Source of the DNA: Scybalousia_A sp052170555
Lineage (GTDB): Bacteria > Bacteroidota > Bacteroidia > Bacteroidales > P3
Assembly (NCBI GenBank): GCA_052170555.1
Contig: JBQNAI010000003.1
Span: 62,001 to 126,000, forward strand
Direction: 5' to 3'
Length of the DNA: 64,000 nt
This document shows, in pieces, positions 54,758 to 63,969 of this stretch. Under the pieces are notes generated by a model that had not been told where the DNA came from, searched no databases, and saw nothing but the letters and a program-made list of their open reading frames with translations. The first letter of the stretch is position 1. Each line of letters starts with the position of its first letter. A program made the position numbers and the translations under genes.

Positions 54758-54878
54758 GTCTAACAAGAATGGATTTAAACGGGAGGTTATTCTTTTATTT
54801 TGATAAAATGCTTAAATTGTCATATATAACAATGTCGTAAAATATCAAAAAAAATATTAATATAATAGATTTTTATCA

Positions 54879-54886
54879 TAAATTTG
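54879..54886 (+). promoter_or_regulatory. -7 box for the GH29 gene
   Basis: TAAATTTG, 24 nt before the ATG at 54910. Confidence 0.72.
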
Positions 54887-54909
54887 CATGGTAAAAATCG
54901 CTAAATATT

Positions 54910-56634
54910 ATGAAGAAGATAAGTTTGTTGAGTTACCTATTACTCATAACTGCCATTTACAACCTAAACGCTCAAAGTAGTATACCTTTGCCTTCTAACG
55001 CTCAAATAATGTGGCATAATGCAGAGAGAGTTATGCTAATCCATTGGGGACCCGCCACATGGCAAAATCTAGAGTATGATAATCGTACGACAAATCTTAA
55101 CGATATTCATCCCTCAGCATACTCTACTGACCAATGGTGTGAAGTCGCAAGATCATGGGGAGCAACGATGATAATATTTGCAGCTAAACACATCGGGGGA
55201 TTTTGTTGGTGGCAAACTCAAACGTCCAATTATGGAGTAAAAGAATTAAAATGGAAAGATGGAAAGGCTGACGTTATGAAGGATTTATCTATCTCCTGTA
55301 AAAAATATGGACTACTGTTAGGTGTATATATATCTACTAATGATGACTCTTGGAGTACAGATATGGGATCAGAAGAAATATACAAAGGTACATCAGGACA
55401 AGAGACTTACAATAAATTATTTAGACAGCAGTTGACGGAAATTTTGAGCAATTACGGTAAAATCAGTGAGATATGGTTTGATGGCAACTGTAAAATCAAT
55501 GTGAAAGATATTTTGGACAGATATGCATCCGATGCTGTAGTATTTCAGAGTAAAGATGCGTCTTTGAGATGGGCTGGAAATGAAGAAGGAATTGTTCCTT
55601 ATCCAAATTGGTATACACTAAATAAAGAGGAACTTAATTTGGGTAATACAACAGCTTTGGCTTCCGATGTAAACGGAGAGGTTTACGCCCCCGTAGAAGC
55701 AAATGTACCTCTGCTAAATAACAAAGGTCACAAATGGTTTTGGTCTATTGACTCAGACAGTTTATTAATGTCAGTAGAACAGTTGATGAAAATTTACTAC
55801 AAATCTGTCGGAAGAGGAAGCAGTCTAGTATTGAATGCAACACCTGATACAAGTGGATTAATCCCCCTATCACATAGCAAAGTCTATGAGGATTTCGGTA
55901 AAGAAATAAATAAAAGATTTTTATTCCCAGTGCGGTTTTCAAGTGGTAAGATCAATTTTATGTACTTACAACTACGAGAACCTACAAATATTAATCACAT
56001 TCTTATTCAAGAGGATTTGGTTTATGGGCAAAGAATTTTGGAGTATGAGGTTAAAGGTTTGACTAATGGCAAATGGGTTAGTTTATGCAAAGGTAGTTCG
56101 GTAGGTAATAAACGTATTAATTTTTTTAAAGATATTGTAGTAGAAGCTGTCAAATTAAATATAATAAACTGCAAAGATACACCCATAATAAAACTATTTG
56201 CTGCTTATAATGTACAAACCAACCTCAATGACATACGCTCCTACTTTACTCTAACAGAACCTGTTCCAGTAGACTATTGGGACAAAGATTCATTCATGGA
56301 CGATAGTTATAAAGAAGTAAATATTGATTTGACTGACTATATTTATCAAGATGGTGAATATATACTATCTTTTGATCAGCTATCAAAGGATTATAGGACA
56401 GACAAATCAGCAGATTTGCAATTTTCTGACGTCACATTGGAAATACACGAAAAAACTCATATATTGCATAATAAGACAAACAAACATACAATAAAGCAGA
56501 TTAATGCTTCACAATTCCTTATCTCACTCTCACAACAAACTCTCAAAGAGTTTCCTGTAAGATTTAAGGCTAAAATCAAAAACTATGGTCCTAATTCTGT
56601 TGGAGAAATTACGTTAAAAAGATTGGGTAATTAG
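54910..56634 (+). CDS. exported alpha-L-fucosidase, GH29
   Basis: Glycoside hydrolase of family GH29, removing terminal alpha-L-fucose from glycans. It has 574 residues with a signal peptide (MKKISLLSYLLLITAIYNLNAQ). Seen: MLIHWGPATWQN near residue 42 (usual FGIHWG), STDQWCEVARSWGATMIIFAAKHIGGFCWW (usual AKYxVLTAKHHDGF), and the nucleophile Asp191 in EIWFDGNC. A beta-sandwich region covers about residue 340 onward. Fucose release suggests access to mucin-type or other host glycans, which is inference. No T9SS domain is present. Its 3' end overlaps the convergent acetyltransferase gene by 26 bp. Confidence 0.88.
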   Translation: MKKISLLSYLLLITAIYNLNAQSSIPLPSNAQIMWHNAERVMLIHWGPATWQNLEYDNRTTNLNDIHPSAYSTDQWCEVARSWGATMIIFAAKHIGGFCWWQTQTSNYGVKELKWKDGKADVMKDLSISCKKYGLLLGVYISTNDDSWSTDMGSEEIYKGTSGQETYNKLFRQQLTEILSNYGKISEIWFDGNCKINVKDILDRYASDAVVFQSKDASLRWAGNEEGIVPYPNWYTLNKEELNLGNTTALASDVNGEVYAPVEANVPLLNNKGHKWFWSIDSDSLLMSVEQLMKIYYKSVGRGSSLVLNATPDTSGLIPLSHSKVYEDFGKEINKRFLFPVRFSSGKINFMYLQLREPTNINHILIQEDLVYGQRILEYEVKGLTNGKWVSLCKGSSVGNKRINFFKDIVVEAVKLNIINCKDTPIIKLFAAYNVQTNLNDIRSYFTLTEPVPVDYWDKDSFMDDSYKEVNIDLTDYIYQDGEYILSFDQLSKDYRTDKSADLQFSDVTLEIHEKTHILHNKTNKHTIKQINASQFLISLSQQTLKEFPVRFKAKIKNYGPNSVGEITLKRLGN

Positions 56635-57205
56635 AATAAACGTTTTTATAGAGAGTGCTTCTAATTTGTTCAAATAATATATACTGAGAGGTTGTCATTA
56701 TCTGCATCTCTACACTCGGCAAATTAATATTATAGGGTGGTTGCACATATCTATCTTTTAGTAAATAAAAACCATTTCTTTTGTAAAAATTTATCCTTCT
56801 TGCTGTAAGTTCGTCTTTAAGTGGCTCTACCTCCAAAACAATTGGAGAGGCATAACATTCTTTTATCAATTGCAAGACATAAGAACCTATACCACAATTT
56901 CTTAACCTTTTATCAATCGCAAAATGTTCTATGTAAATAAACTCTTCAAACTTCCAAACCGAAACTATTCCCAACGAATAGTTTCTACATTTAATGATAT
57001 AAAAGTTAAACGATTTGTTATTTATAGTCATTTCCATGACTTCAGACCACAACCTCCTTTCTTGCCGAGGAAAGTTTGATATATAAATATTTTGTGCAAA
57101 ATTTTTGTCTTTGATTGTAATTTGTTTACTTCCTATTCTTGGATCAACCAATTGTCCTCGCATATCACATAGACATATCATACGCATATATTCTATAGTT
57201 CTCAT
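56609..57205 (-). CDS. GNAT-family acetyltransferase
   Basis: A 198-residue cytoplasmic N-acetyltransferase of the GNAT fold. Seen: the beta4 strand FEEFIYIEHFAIDKRLRNCGIGSYVLQLI near residue 95, with the acetyl-CoA loop RNCGIGS (RxxGxG), then a PIVLEVEPLKDELTARRINFYKRNGFYLL segment with the usual FYxxxGF end. The acceptor substrate is unknown. Several ATGs are possible at the start (residues 1, 7 and 15); the first is used. It overlaps the fucosidase gene tail to tail by 26 bp and is 48 bp behind the sigma-factor gene, possibly the last gene of that transcript. Confidence 0.78.
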   Translation of the reverse strand: MRTIEYMRMICLCDMRGQLVDPRIGSKQITIKDKNFAQNIYISNFPRQERRLWSEVMEMTINNKSFNFYIIKCRNYSLGIVSVWKFEEFIYIEHFAIDKRLRNCGIGSYVLQLIKECYASPIVLEVEPLKDELTARRINFYKRNGFYLLKDRYVQPPYNINLPSVEMQIMTTSQYILFEQIRSTLYKNVYSNYPIFLT

Positions 57206-57253
57206 GTTTTTTTATTCAACCAAAAATCAAGTAAATCAAATAGCGTAAAAAAA

Positions 57254-57847
57254 TCAATATTGAGGATGTTTGTTAATTATTTCCAACAAAAGGTTTCTTG
57301 CTCTAAACAATTTAGCTTTCACCGATCCCAAAGGGATATTGAGATGTTTAGATATTTCTTCATAAGTCATTTCCTCAAAATAACGTTTTTCAACAAGGGT
57401 ACGATATGATGGTTTGAGTTGCGAAACAATTGAACGAATATACATCTTTTGTTGTTCTGTAATCATATCTTGTTCGGGAGAATTTACCTGAGATGGCATA
57501 TTGCTTATCTCATTTGCAATATAACCGTCATAACTCCCAGTCTCATCATCCATAGACATCATTTTCATCTTCTGTTTACGGATAAAGTCTATACAATTAT
57601 TGGTTGCAATCCTAAACAACCAAGTAGAAAAAGCATATTCCGGTGAATAATCGTCCAGAGACCTGAATGCTTTGGAAAAAGCCTCAATGGTAAGATCATC
57701 AGCATCCAATGTACTACGAGTCATCTTCAAAAGCATATAATAAACAGGCTCCCTATAAATCTCTAATAATATAGAATACGCCTTTTGATCGCCCTTATCC
57801 CTGGCAAGTACCACTAGCTCATAATCTCTTTTAGCTTTATCTGTCAT
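57254..57847 (-). CDS. ECF-type RNA polymerase sigma factor
   Basis: A 197-residue sigma-70 family factor of the extracytoplasmic-function group. Region 2: YMLLKMTRSTLDADDLTIEAFSKAFRSLDDYSPEYAFSTWLFRIATNNCIDFIRKQK in outline (about 33-92). Region 4: SYRTLVEKRYFEEMTYEEISKHLNIPLGSVKAKLFRARNLLL in outline (about 145-190). A linker with acidic residues lies between. No anti-sigma gene is next to it, unlike most ECF factors. In Bacteroidales, a stand-alone ECF factor is implicated in T9SS gene control in Porphyromonas; I cannot show orthology. It starts 32 bp after the glycosyltransferase gene on the same strand. Confidence 0.9.
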   Translation of the reverse strand: MTDKAKRDYELVVLARDKGDQKAYSILLEIYREPVYYMLLKMTRSTLDADDLTIEAFSKAFRSLDDYSPEYAFSTWLFRIATNNCIDFIRKQKMKMMSMDDETGSYDGYIANEISNMPSQVNSPEQDMITEQQKMYIRSIVSQLKPSYRTLVEKRYFEEMTYEEISKHLNIPLGSVKAKLFRARNLLLEIINKHPQY

Positions 57848-57879
57848 TATATAGATATTTTGTTTATTTTATTATCAAT

Positions 57880-59052
57880 TTACTTATTCCATCTAATTTT
57901 TTTTTCTTTCTTGCGATAAAATAAAACTCTTATCCTAATTATAAAATTAAAGAAAAAGAAAAATATTTCTAATAGTGGAGATACCCAATATATTTTTTTT
58001 ACATCTAATTTATTCATACATTGCTTTACAACAATAATGTCTAATATCCATTTAACAACGATAAAAAATAAAATATATTGCCATGGAAATGCAAAGAACA
58101 AAAGTAAACTCATTAATATATAGAACAAAAAAGACATAAAAGGATTTAATGCTAAAAGTATTTTATCCTTTATCGCCAGTACTTTATGCGATAGCGACGT
58201 TGCAAACTTAATTCTACAAAATGTTTGGAACGAATCTATTGCCGGTAATAATAATTTTGCATCTTTCACTGGTACGGTTGAAGTATTTAGTTTGTCAGCA
58301 TAACGATGTACAAAATAATCTTCTTGTTTACAACTGCGAGAATACTGATCAATAAAACCTCCTTTTGAAATAAAAAAGTTTTTTTCATAAATCATATTCA
58401 TACCACAGGAAGTATAAGCATTACCAAGGTTTGTGTAACCTATCAAGTTAATACAGTCTCTTACCTCATCATATTTGATAATAGCATTTAACAATGAAGA
58501 TTTTGACATTTCTCTTTGCACAATTCCTGTTACGATCTTTTTATCTAAATCTTCATTTACAACTCTCATCATCCTATTTATCCAATTATAACTCTGAGGA
58601 ATACAACTTACATCCGTTAACAAACAATATGAGTATTTAGCGGAACGGATACCTATGGCAAGTGAAAATTTGTAACTGTCAAAATTGTTATCATTCTTCC
58701 CTAAATTAATAACTGTCAAATTAGGATAATTATTTTTCAATACATACAGTACAAATTCAGTATCATCGGTAGAATTCTCATTAACAACAACAACTTCAAA
58801 CGAAGGATAATCTTGTTCCAAGATTTGTAACAAACTTTGTTTTAAAGCCTCAGCATTATTATTAGTTACAAGTACTACACTAACACCTTGTATAGGTAGT
58901 TTTGTGACTTGTTTGTGTTCTTTTTTCTTAAAATTATATAAACAGGTTATATAATAAATCAGTTGAAACATAATAGAAATACTTGTACAAATAACAAGTA
59001 TGAGAGTTGTTAAGTTTAATCTATAATCCAAGAATTCCAACATAGCATTCAT
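57880..59052 (-). CDS. membrane-bound family 2 glycosyltransferase
   Basis: A 390-residue GT-A glycosyltransferase: one N-terminal helix (about 12-35), a catalytic domain (about 50-260) and two to three C-terminal helices (about 290-365). Seen: VSVVLVTNNNAEALKQSLLQILEQDYPSFEVVVVNENSTDD near residue 53, and CLLTDVSCIPQSYNWI near residue 145 in place of the DxD motif. No QxxRW motif is evident, so it need not be processive. It probably transfers a sugar in envelope polysaccharide or lipid modification. It is first in an apparent operon with the ECF sigma factor. Confidence 0.85.
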   Translation of the reverse strand: MNAMLEFLDYRLNLTTLILVICTSISIMFQLIYYITCLYNFKKKEHKQVTKLPIQGVSVVLVTNNNAEALKQSLLQILEQDYPSFEVVVVNENSTDDTEFVLYVLKNNYPNLTVINLGKNDNNFDSYKFSLAIGIRSAKYSYCLLTDVSCIPQSYNWINRMMRVVNEDLDKKIVTGIVQREMSKSSLLNAIIKYDEVRDCINLIGYTNLGNAYTSCGMNMIYEKNFFISKGGFIDQYSRSCKQEDYFVHRYADKLNTSTVPVKDAKLLLPAIDSFQTFCRIKFATSLSHKVLAIKDKILLALNPFMSFLFYILMSLLLFFAFPWQYILFFIVVKWILDIIVVKQCMNKLDVKKIYWVSPLLEIFFFFFNFIIRIRVLFYRKKEKKIRWNK

Positions 59053-59060
59053 AATTTCTG

Positions 59061-59068
59061 CAAAAGTA
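59061..59068 (-). promoter_or_regulatory. -7 box for the glycosyltransferase-sigma operon
   Basis: CAAAAGTA on plus, TACTTTTG on minus, only 9 nt upstream of the ATG, so the message would be almost leaderless. Confidence 0.65.
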
Positions 59069-60219
59069 GTATATATTTTTTTAATATAGACCTAAATCTC
59101 ATTAAAACATATCTTCCTATTCTTATGATATAAACGATATATTAAAGCATTTTATATCCATTTCTAAAATTTAATTTCTTTATATCAAACATTAATCTAT
59201 TTATTAAAAAACACTAATAAAACAATTAAAAGTTTATTTGTAAGATACCAAATAGTACATCTACCATTGTGTGTTTGAAAGTTTTATCATTTATCACTTT
59301 TTAAAAAAAACTTTGTTATTTCTTTGCAAAATGAGTTTTACATACTCTATCAATTTATTCCAAACTAGTAATATATATTCCTAAACACATTCTATCAAAC
59401 AGGTTGTACTAAGATACGTTCATCTACTTCATTCTATTCCCTTTTTCTTTGTCCCAAAAGTCTTGTTTATGTATATGTTATTATTGCTAGTTGTCTCCCT
59501 ATTCGTACATCACCTTAAGTTGTCGTTTCTGCAATATTGGTTCGCTCTCCATGATTTGATTTGTCTTTATTAGTATTGTGAATAATGCCACTTTTATTTA
59601 AGTCTTTCGCTTCCTTTACAATCCTTAAATACGTGTAATATAGTTTCTAACATGTGTTCTTTTGTCCTGATAAACAGGTACAACATTATACTAAGAGAAA
59701 GGTTTGTATCTTCATTGTATGAAGACAATACATTTTTAATTCCTTTGATGTTTCTTAATTAGATAGTTGTATTAATATTCTGTATTGCCTTTATTTTTAT
59801 AAAATATCTCTTCTAACTGTTTTTGATTCAGATGTTCCACTCATTAGCACCACAATTTTAACCTCCGTTTTGAAAAAGTATATCTTCTTGCACTGTAAAA
59901 ATAATATTTATTGTATTATACGATTTTTTTATATTCGTTTCAATCATTCCTTCTATTTACTATCCATTGTTTACAGCCCCAAAAACAATATTTTAGACAG
60001 CAAGAGTAACTTTTTTTATCATTTGTAAAATTTACTCAACACATTTGCAAAAAAATAATTCAAATAAATAAAAATAAATGCAAAAAAATAAACATATATC
60101 AAAAATAAACATCAATTTATTCTAAGTATTAATCTTTTTATTCTATCTTATCGTTTTTACAATTTATATTCAAACAAAGATAACATAAATTTAATGTTAA
60201 CAATTTAAATATCTTTCAC
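59069..60219. other. 1.15-kb gene-free stretch
   Basis: No intact ORF. On the minus strand near 59500-59640 a short frame reads YLRIVKEAKDLNKSGIIHN and further, which may be leftover coding sequence, but I cannot assign it. No member of the palindromic repeat family is clear here, and there is no tRNA or other RNA that I recognise. Confidence 0.45.
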
Positions 60220-60227
60220 TATCTTTG
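60220..60227 (+). promoter_or_regulatory. -7 box for DUF2461-dus
   Basis: TATCTTTG, 21 nt before the ATG at 60248. Confidence 0.78.
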
Positions 60228-60247
60228 CAAGAGTAAAAACAAAAATA

Positions 60248-60940
60248 ATGAAAGATATACTCAATTTCCTCAGACTTATTAGTTCAAATAATAACAGAGA
60301 ATGGTTTCATTCTCACAAAGAACTTTATTACACAGCAAAAGAAAAATTTGATAGTATTGCCATGCAACTTATTACCGAAGTTGGTAAATTTGATACTTCA
60401 TGCAAACATCTTACATTGTCTGATTGCACCTACAGATTTTATAGAGATATGCGATTTTCAAAAGATAAATCTCCATATAAGACTCATTTCGGAGTTTATA
60501 TCTGTCCCAAAGGGAAAAAATCTTTATGGGCTGGTTACTATTTTCATATTGAACCTTCCAATACAGAAGAACATTCTTTTGCGACATTAAAACCTACAAA
60601 TTCTTTACTATGTTGTGGAGCATATATGCCTGATAACAAAATGCTCAAAATAATTAGAGAGGACATTATCGTTAATGGACAGGTATATATGGAAAGTATA
60701 AAAAAAGCAGAAGGATTTTACTTATGTAAAAAACCTGCTCTAAAAAAACTTCCGAAAGATATACCTACTAGCAAATATGATGAATATATTAGATTGAAAT
60801 CTCACTTGTTACAAATGGACATTGATGAGAAATTCTTAATGCAAAATTCTCTTGTAAATCAAATTACTGAGAGGTTTAAGTCATGTTTCGATTTTGTCAA
60901 TTTTATTAATGAATCTATCTCTTATATAGGTGATTATTAA
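60248..60940 (+). CDS. DUF2461 family protein
   Basis: A 230-residue protein of the DUF2461 (TIGR02453) family. Seen: the N-terminal LNFLRLISSNNNREWFHSHKELY motif, the conserved TYRFYRDMRFSKDKSPYKTHFGVYICPKG near residue 65, and GYYFHIEPSN. Cytoplasmic, with no signal peptide. The family has no established biochemical function to my knowledge. It is 31 bp upstream of the dihydrouridine synthase gene with no promoter between, so the pair are probably co-transcribed. Confidence 0.88.
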   Translation: MKDILNFLRLISSNNNREWFHSHKELYYTAKEKFDSIAMQLITEVGKFDTSCKHLTLSDCTYRFYRDMRFSKDKSPYKTHFGVYICPKGKKSLWAGYYFHIEPSNTEEHSFATLKPTNSLLCCGAYMPDNKMLKIIREDIIVNGQVYMESIKKAEGFYLCKKPALKKLPKDIPTSKYDEYIRLKSHLLQMDIDEKFLMQNSLVNQITERFKSCFDFVNFINESISYIGDY

Positions 60941-60971
60941 TTAATTATTAATAAATTCAATATCAAATATT

Positions 60972-61991
60972 ATGGGAATACAATCAATTATTCCGAAACA
61001 AAAGCTGCAAGATACAGTAATTTTTAATCATTCATTGTTTAGCAACGAAGATAAATTTATTTTAGCTCCTATGCAAAATCTAACAAATTTATTCTTTCGT
61101 AAGACCTTTTCTCATTTTCTACCGATGAATATTGATTATGCCGTATCACCCTTTATATCTGCAAATGAAAGTTCTGTAAATACTACTTCTATTTTGTTCA
61201 AAGATATTCTAGTTTTAGAAAATGAAAATATTATGCCGGTCATACCACAGATTTTAGGTAATAGCCCTGAATATATTTTACAATGTGCAAAAAATATTGA
61301 ACGTTTGGGTTATAGAGAAATTAATTTGAACATGGGATGTCCCAAAAAAGATATTGTTTCTCGTTATCGCGGTGCCGGATTGATGAAAAATAAAGAACTA
61401 GTTCAACGCATTATTGACACTATACTCAATAAAACTACATTACAATTAAGTCTGAAAGTCCGTTTAGGTATAAAGGATTCAACAGAGTTAGAAAATCTTG
61501 TGCCTATACTGAATATGTATCCTTTAATATCTATAACCATTCATCCAAGGACACAGGAACAATTATACGACGGCAAAACAGATATCAAGATGTTTAAATA
61601 TTTTACAACTAAACTAAAACACACCATAATATACAACGGAGATATCTTTTCCGTCAATGATTTCACATTATTAAAAACACAGTTTCCAAATATAAAGCAT
61701 TGGATGATTGGTAGAGGATTACTAAGAAATCCATTTTTATGTGCTGATATCAAGAATATTCCATACAATAAAAAACACATATTGATAGGGTATGTAAACG
61801 AATTACAAAAAAATTTTATAGATTCTCTGTATCATTACAACCAGATAAATATTCTAAATAAGATGAAAGAATTTACAAAATATCTTGCCGAAGGTTATCA
61901 TTTTGATGCTACACCTTTACTTAGGGAATCTTCCCTGGAATTATTTAACAGGAAACTAAATACAACCTTATCAGAATGTTGCTACGATTAA
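60972..61991 (+). CDS. tRNA-dihydrouridine synthase family protein
   Basis: A 339-residue flavoenzyme reducing uridines in tRNA to dihydrouridine. Seen: the FMN/TIM-barrel start FILAPMQNLTNLFFRKTF near residue 33 (usual LAPMAGxTDxxFR), catalytic Cys123 in NLNMGCPKKDIVSRYRGAGLM, SLKVRLGIKDS, and ISITIHPRTQEQLYDGKTDIKMF, where HxRTxxQxYxG is standard. GDIFSVNDF and IGRGLLRNPFL near the C-terminus complete the phosphate site. The Dus subgroup cannot be told. It ends in a 238-bp gap facing the converging gene at 62230, with repeat half-modules inside. Confidence 0.9.
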   Translation: MGIQSIIPKQKLQDTVIFNHSLFSNEDKFILAPMQNLTNLFFRKTFSHFLPMNIDYAVSPFISANESSVNTTSILFKDILVLENENIMPVIPQILGNSPEYILQCAKNIERLGYREINLNMGCPKKDIVSRYRGAGLMKNKELVQRIIDTILNKTTLQLSLKVRLGIKDSTELENLVPILNMYPLISITIHPRTQEQLYDGKTDIKMFKYFTTKLKHTIIYNGDIFSVNDFTLLKTQFPNIKHWMIGRGLLRNPFLCADIKNIPYNKKHILIGYVNELQKNFIDSLYHYNQINILNKMKEFTKYLAEGYHFDATPLLRESSLELFNRKLNTTLSECCYD

Positions 61992-62092
61992 TACTCTCAT
62001 TACTAAACCCAATTATCAAAACAACAAAATAAATCCTAGTAGCATTGAAAAATATCGCTATTTTACACAAATAAAGCAAGGAAACTTTTTAC

Positions 62093-62134
62093 CAATCTCC
62101 CACTTTATTTTCCTATTGTCTCACTTTAATTTTA
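62093..62134. repeat. palindromic repeat family, two direct half-modules
   Basis: AATCTCCCACTTTATTTT followed by TTGTCTCACTTTAATTTT: two direct copies of the GTCCCACTTTA half-module about 23 bp apart, resembling the tandem array at 38411. It lies between two convergent genes. Confidence 0.65.
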
Positions 62135-62229
62135 CGCTACGGAATATCAATATTTACTTTTCAGCTTATGTCTCTATTTTTTACGCTTCTATAATCTAAT
62201 TGTAGCAGGGAAAGTTATCAACGACAAAG

Positions 62230-63861
62230 TTAACGCACTCCTTCTCTCGTCTCTACCTTACCTATCATATTGTTATCTTGATGATGTACCAAAAAGACAA
62301 TATATTTGTCGTGAGTTAGAAACAGAGTTTTAAAGAAAGGCATTTCTTTACTATCTTCTCTACTTTTAAACGACTGTAACCAATTGTAGCTTCCGTCAGA
62401 AAAAACTTGAACAAAACTAACTTGAGTACGAAGTCTATCACTATCATATTGTTTATTCGGAGTAAATTGACCATTTTTAAAGTTAGCAGTATGATCATTA
62501 AACATAATATACATACCATAGCGATCACGTGTCAAAGCATATCCATTATAGTCATTACTTCCCTTATATTCTTTCTGTCTTTTGGCGACAAATCCATTAC
62601 CCGAAACTACACCTGCCTTATCTATATTTGTAATTACAATATCTCTATAAAACATAGCATCTTCTCCCGTAGCCTTCTCACCTCTTCTTCTCGGAGGTTG
62701 TAGCGTAGAGTGATAACGTTGTTCTCCAACCATTATAACATTCCCTCCAATCATAGGAACCAAATAATCTACATACGTACTGAATACTGACGGAATGACC
62801 ATCCCATTAGACGCAATAATAGGACGTTTAGCTTTCTTATTCTTTGGATTAGGTTTGAAAGGAGATACCATTTCATCATTTTCGTAATCTTTAAATTCTA
62901 CTTGTGAGAAATTTTTCTGGTAATGACGCCGCTTATCAAATGTATAGGCAAATGAACCAATAGAAAGGGTCGGGTTTTCATTACTTACACCGTAATATCC
63001 TGCCAGAACATAATCACCTTCCATATTGAAACAACATTTCATATCAGTAACCCATGCTTTATCAATTTGAAGAGTATGCCCTTTATTAATATAAGGCTCC
63101 ATATGTATTAAAAATGCTTTATCATCACAGTGATTAATCTTCTTCCCTTCTACATAACCATTAATAGCCAACAATACACGCTTACCATCGTTAGAGACAG
63201 CAATATCACTCATCTTATATTTTTGCATTTGTATATTTTTCATAGCGTAACCCTTGTCCCAAAGCATATTGAGTTTATCATCATAAACCTTTACCGTAGC
63301 ATTCTTACCATTAGTGTCATTCTCTAAGGCACAAAATACCATCTTAGTTTTATTCTCTGAAAAATTAAACAAATATAAATAGTTATAAGAAAGAAATTTT
63401 TTAGGTTCATCTATTAAACGCATATCTCGCAAATGCAGAAATTCATAATATAACGACTGTTTAGCCGGTTTAGCTGGGGTTGTATTCTTTTTCTTAGACG
63501 ATTTAATAACAGAAGATTTTTCTTCCTTCTTCTTAGAAAGAATAAATCCGACCAAATCATTACTTCTCCACGTATGTTCTATTTTAAACTTATTACTACC
63601 AAAATTTATACGAACAATTTTCTCTATTTTCCCATTTTTATCAGTGCGTACTAAGTAGTAACGAATCTCATACTCCCCTTGCCCAACATATTCGTCCAAA
63701 CTATAATAAAAATAATAACCATCAATGTCCTCAGCTAAGAACTGTGCGTTTTTGCAGTTATCCTTTATTTCGTAAAATCGCTCAGACCATTGAATATCCA
63801 TCTGAGCAAAAACACCAAACGTCATAAAAATGCCTACAAGAACTACAAATATTTTTTTCAT
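62230..63861 (-). CDS. exported protein of unknown function
   Basis: A 543-residue protein with a signal peptide (MKKIFVVLVGIFMTFGVFAQ) and a beta-rich body. There is a Lys/Ser-rich low-complexity segment at about 110-132 (KKKEEKSSVIKSSKKKNTT...). Strand motifs such as VKVYDDKLNMLWDKGYAM and DIAVSNDGKRVLLAINGY are reminiscent of propeller blades, so a propeller-like fold is possible. The C-terminus (MIGKVETREGVR) is not a T9SS sorting domain. No family is recognised with confidence. It has its own promoter 27 nt upstream. Confidence 0.7.
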   Translation of the reverse strand: MKKIFVVLVGIFMTFGVFAQMDIQWSERFYEIKDNCKNAQFLAEDIDGYYFYYSLDEYVGQGEYEIRYYLVRTDKNGKIEKIVRINFGSNKFKIEHTWRSNDLVGFILSKKKEEKSSVIKSSKKKNTTPAKPAKQSLYYEFLHLRDMRLIDEPKKFLSYNYLYLFNFSENKTKMVFCALENDTNGKNATVKVYDDKLNMLWDKGYAMKNIQMQKYKMSDIAVSNDGKRVLLAINGYVEGKKINHCDDKAFLIHMEPYINKGHTLQIDKAWVTDMKCCFNMEGDYVLAGYYGVSNENPTLSIGSFAYTFDKRRHYQKNFSQVEFKDYENDEMVSPFKPNPKNKKAKRPIIASNGMVIPSVFSTYVDYLVPMIGGNVIMVGEQRYHSTLQPPRRRGEKATGEDAMFYRDIVITNIDKAGVVSGNGFVAKRQKEYKGSNDYNGYALTRDRYGMYIMFNDHTANFKNGQFTPNKQYDSDRLRTQVSFVQVFSDGSYNWLQSFKSREDSKEMPFFKTLFLTHDKYIVFLVHHQDNNMIGKVETREGVR

Positions 63862-63887
63862 ACTTCATTTGATTTCAAAACGTGATG

Positions 63888-63895
63888 CAAAGATA
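63888..63895 (-). promoter_or_regulatory. -7 box for the 543-residue exported protein
   Basis: CAAAGATA on plus, TATCTTTG on minus, 27 nt before the ATG at 63861. Confidence 0.75.
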
Positions 63896-63969
63896 ATAAG
63901 AATTTTTGAAACGATTGTCATAACAATATAAAAAAACTGACTAATATGATATTACGTTTCATCAATACC

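Noticed and set aside
59440..59990. A possible decayed integrase or mobilisation gene on the minus strand
   Set aside because: Short open pieces exist, but I could not match any conserved motif, so it is only described as gene-free sequence.
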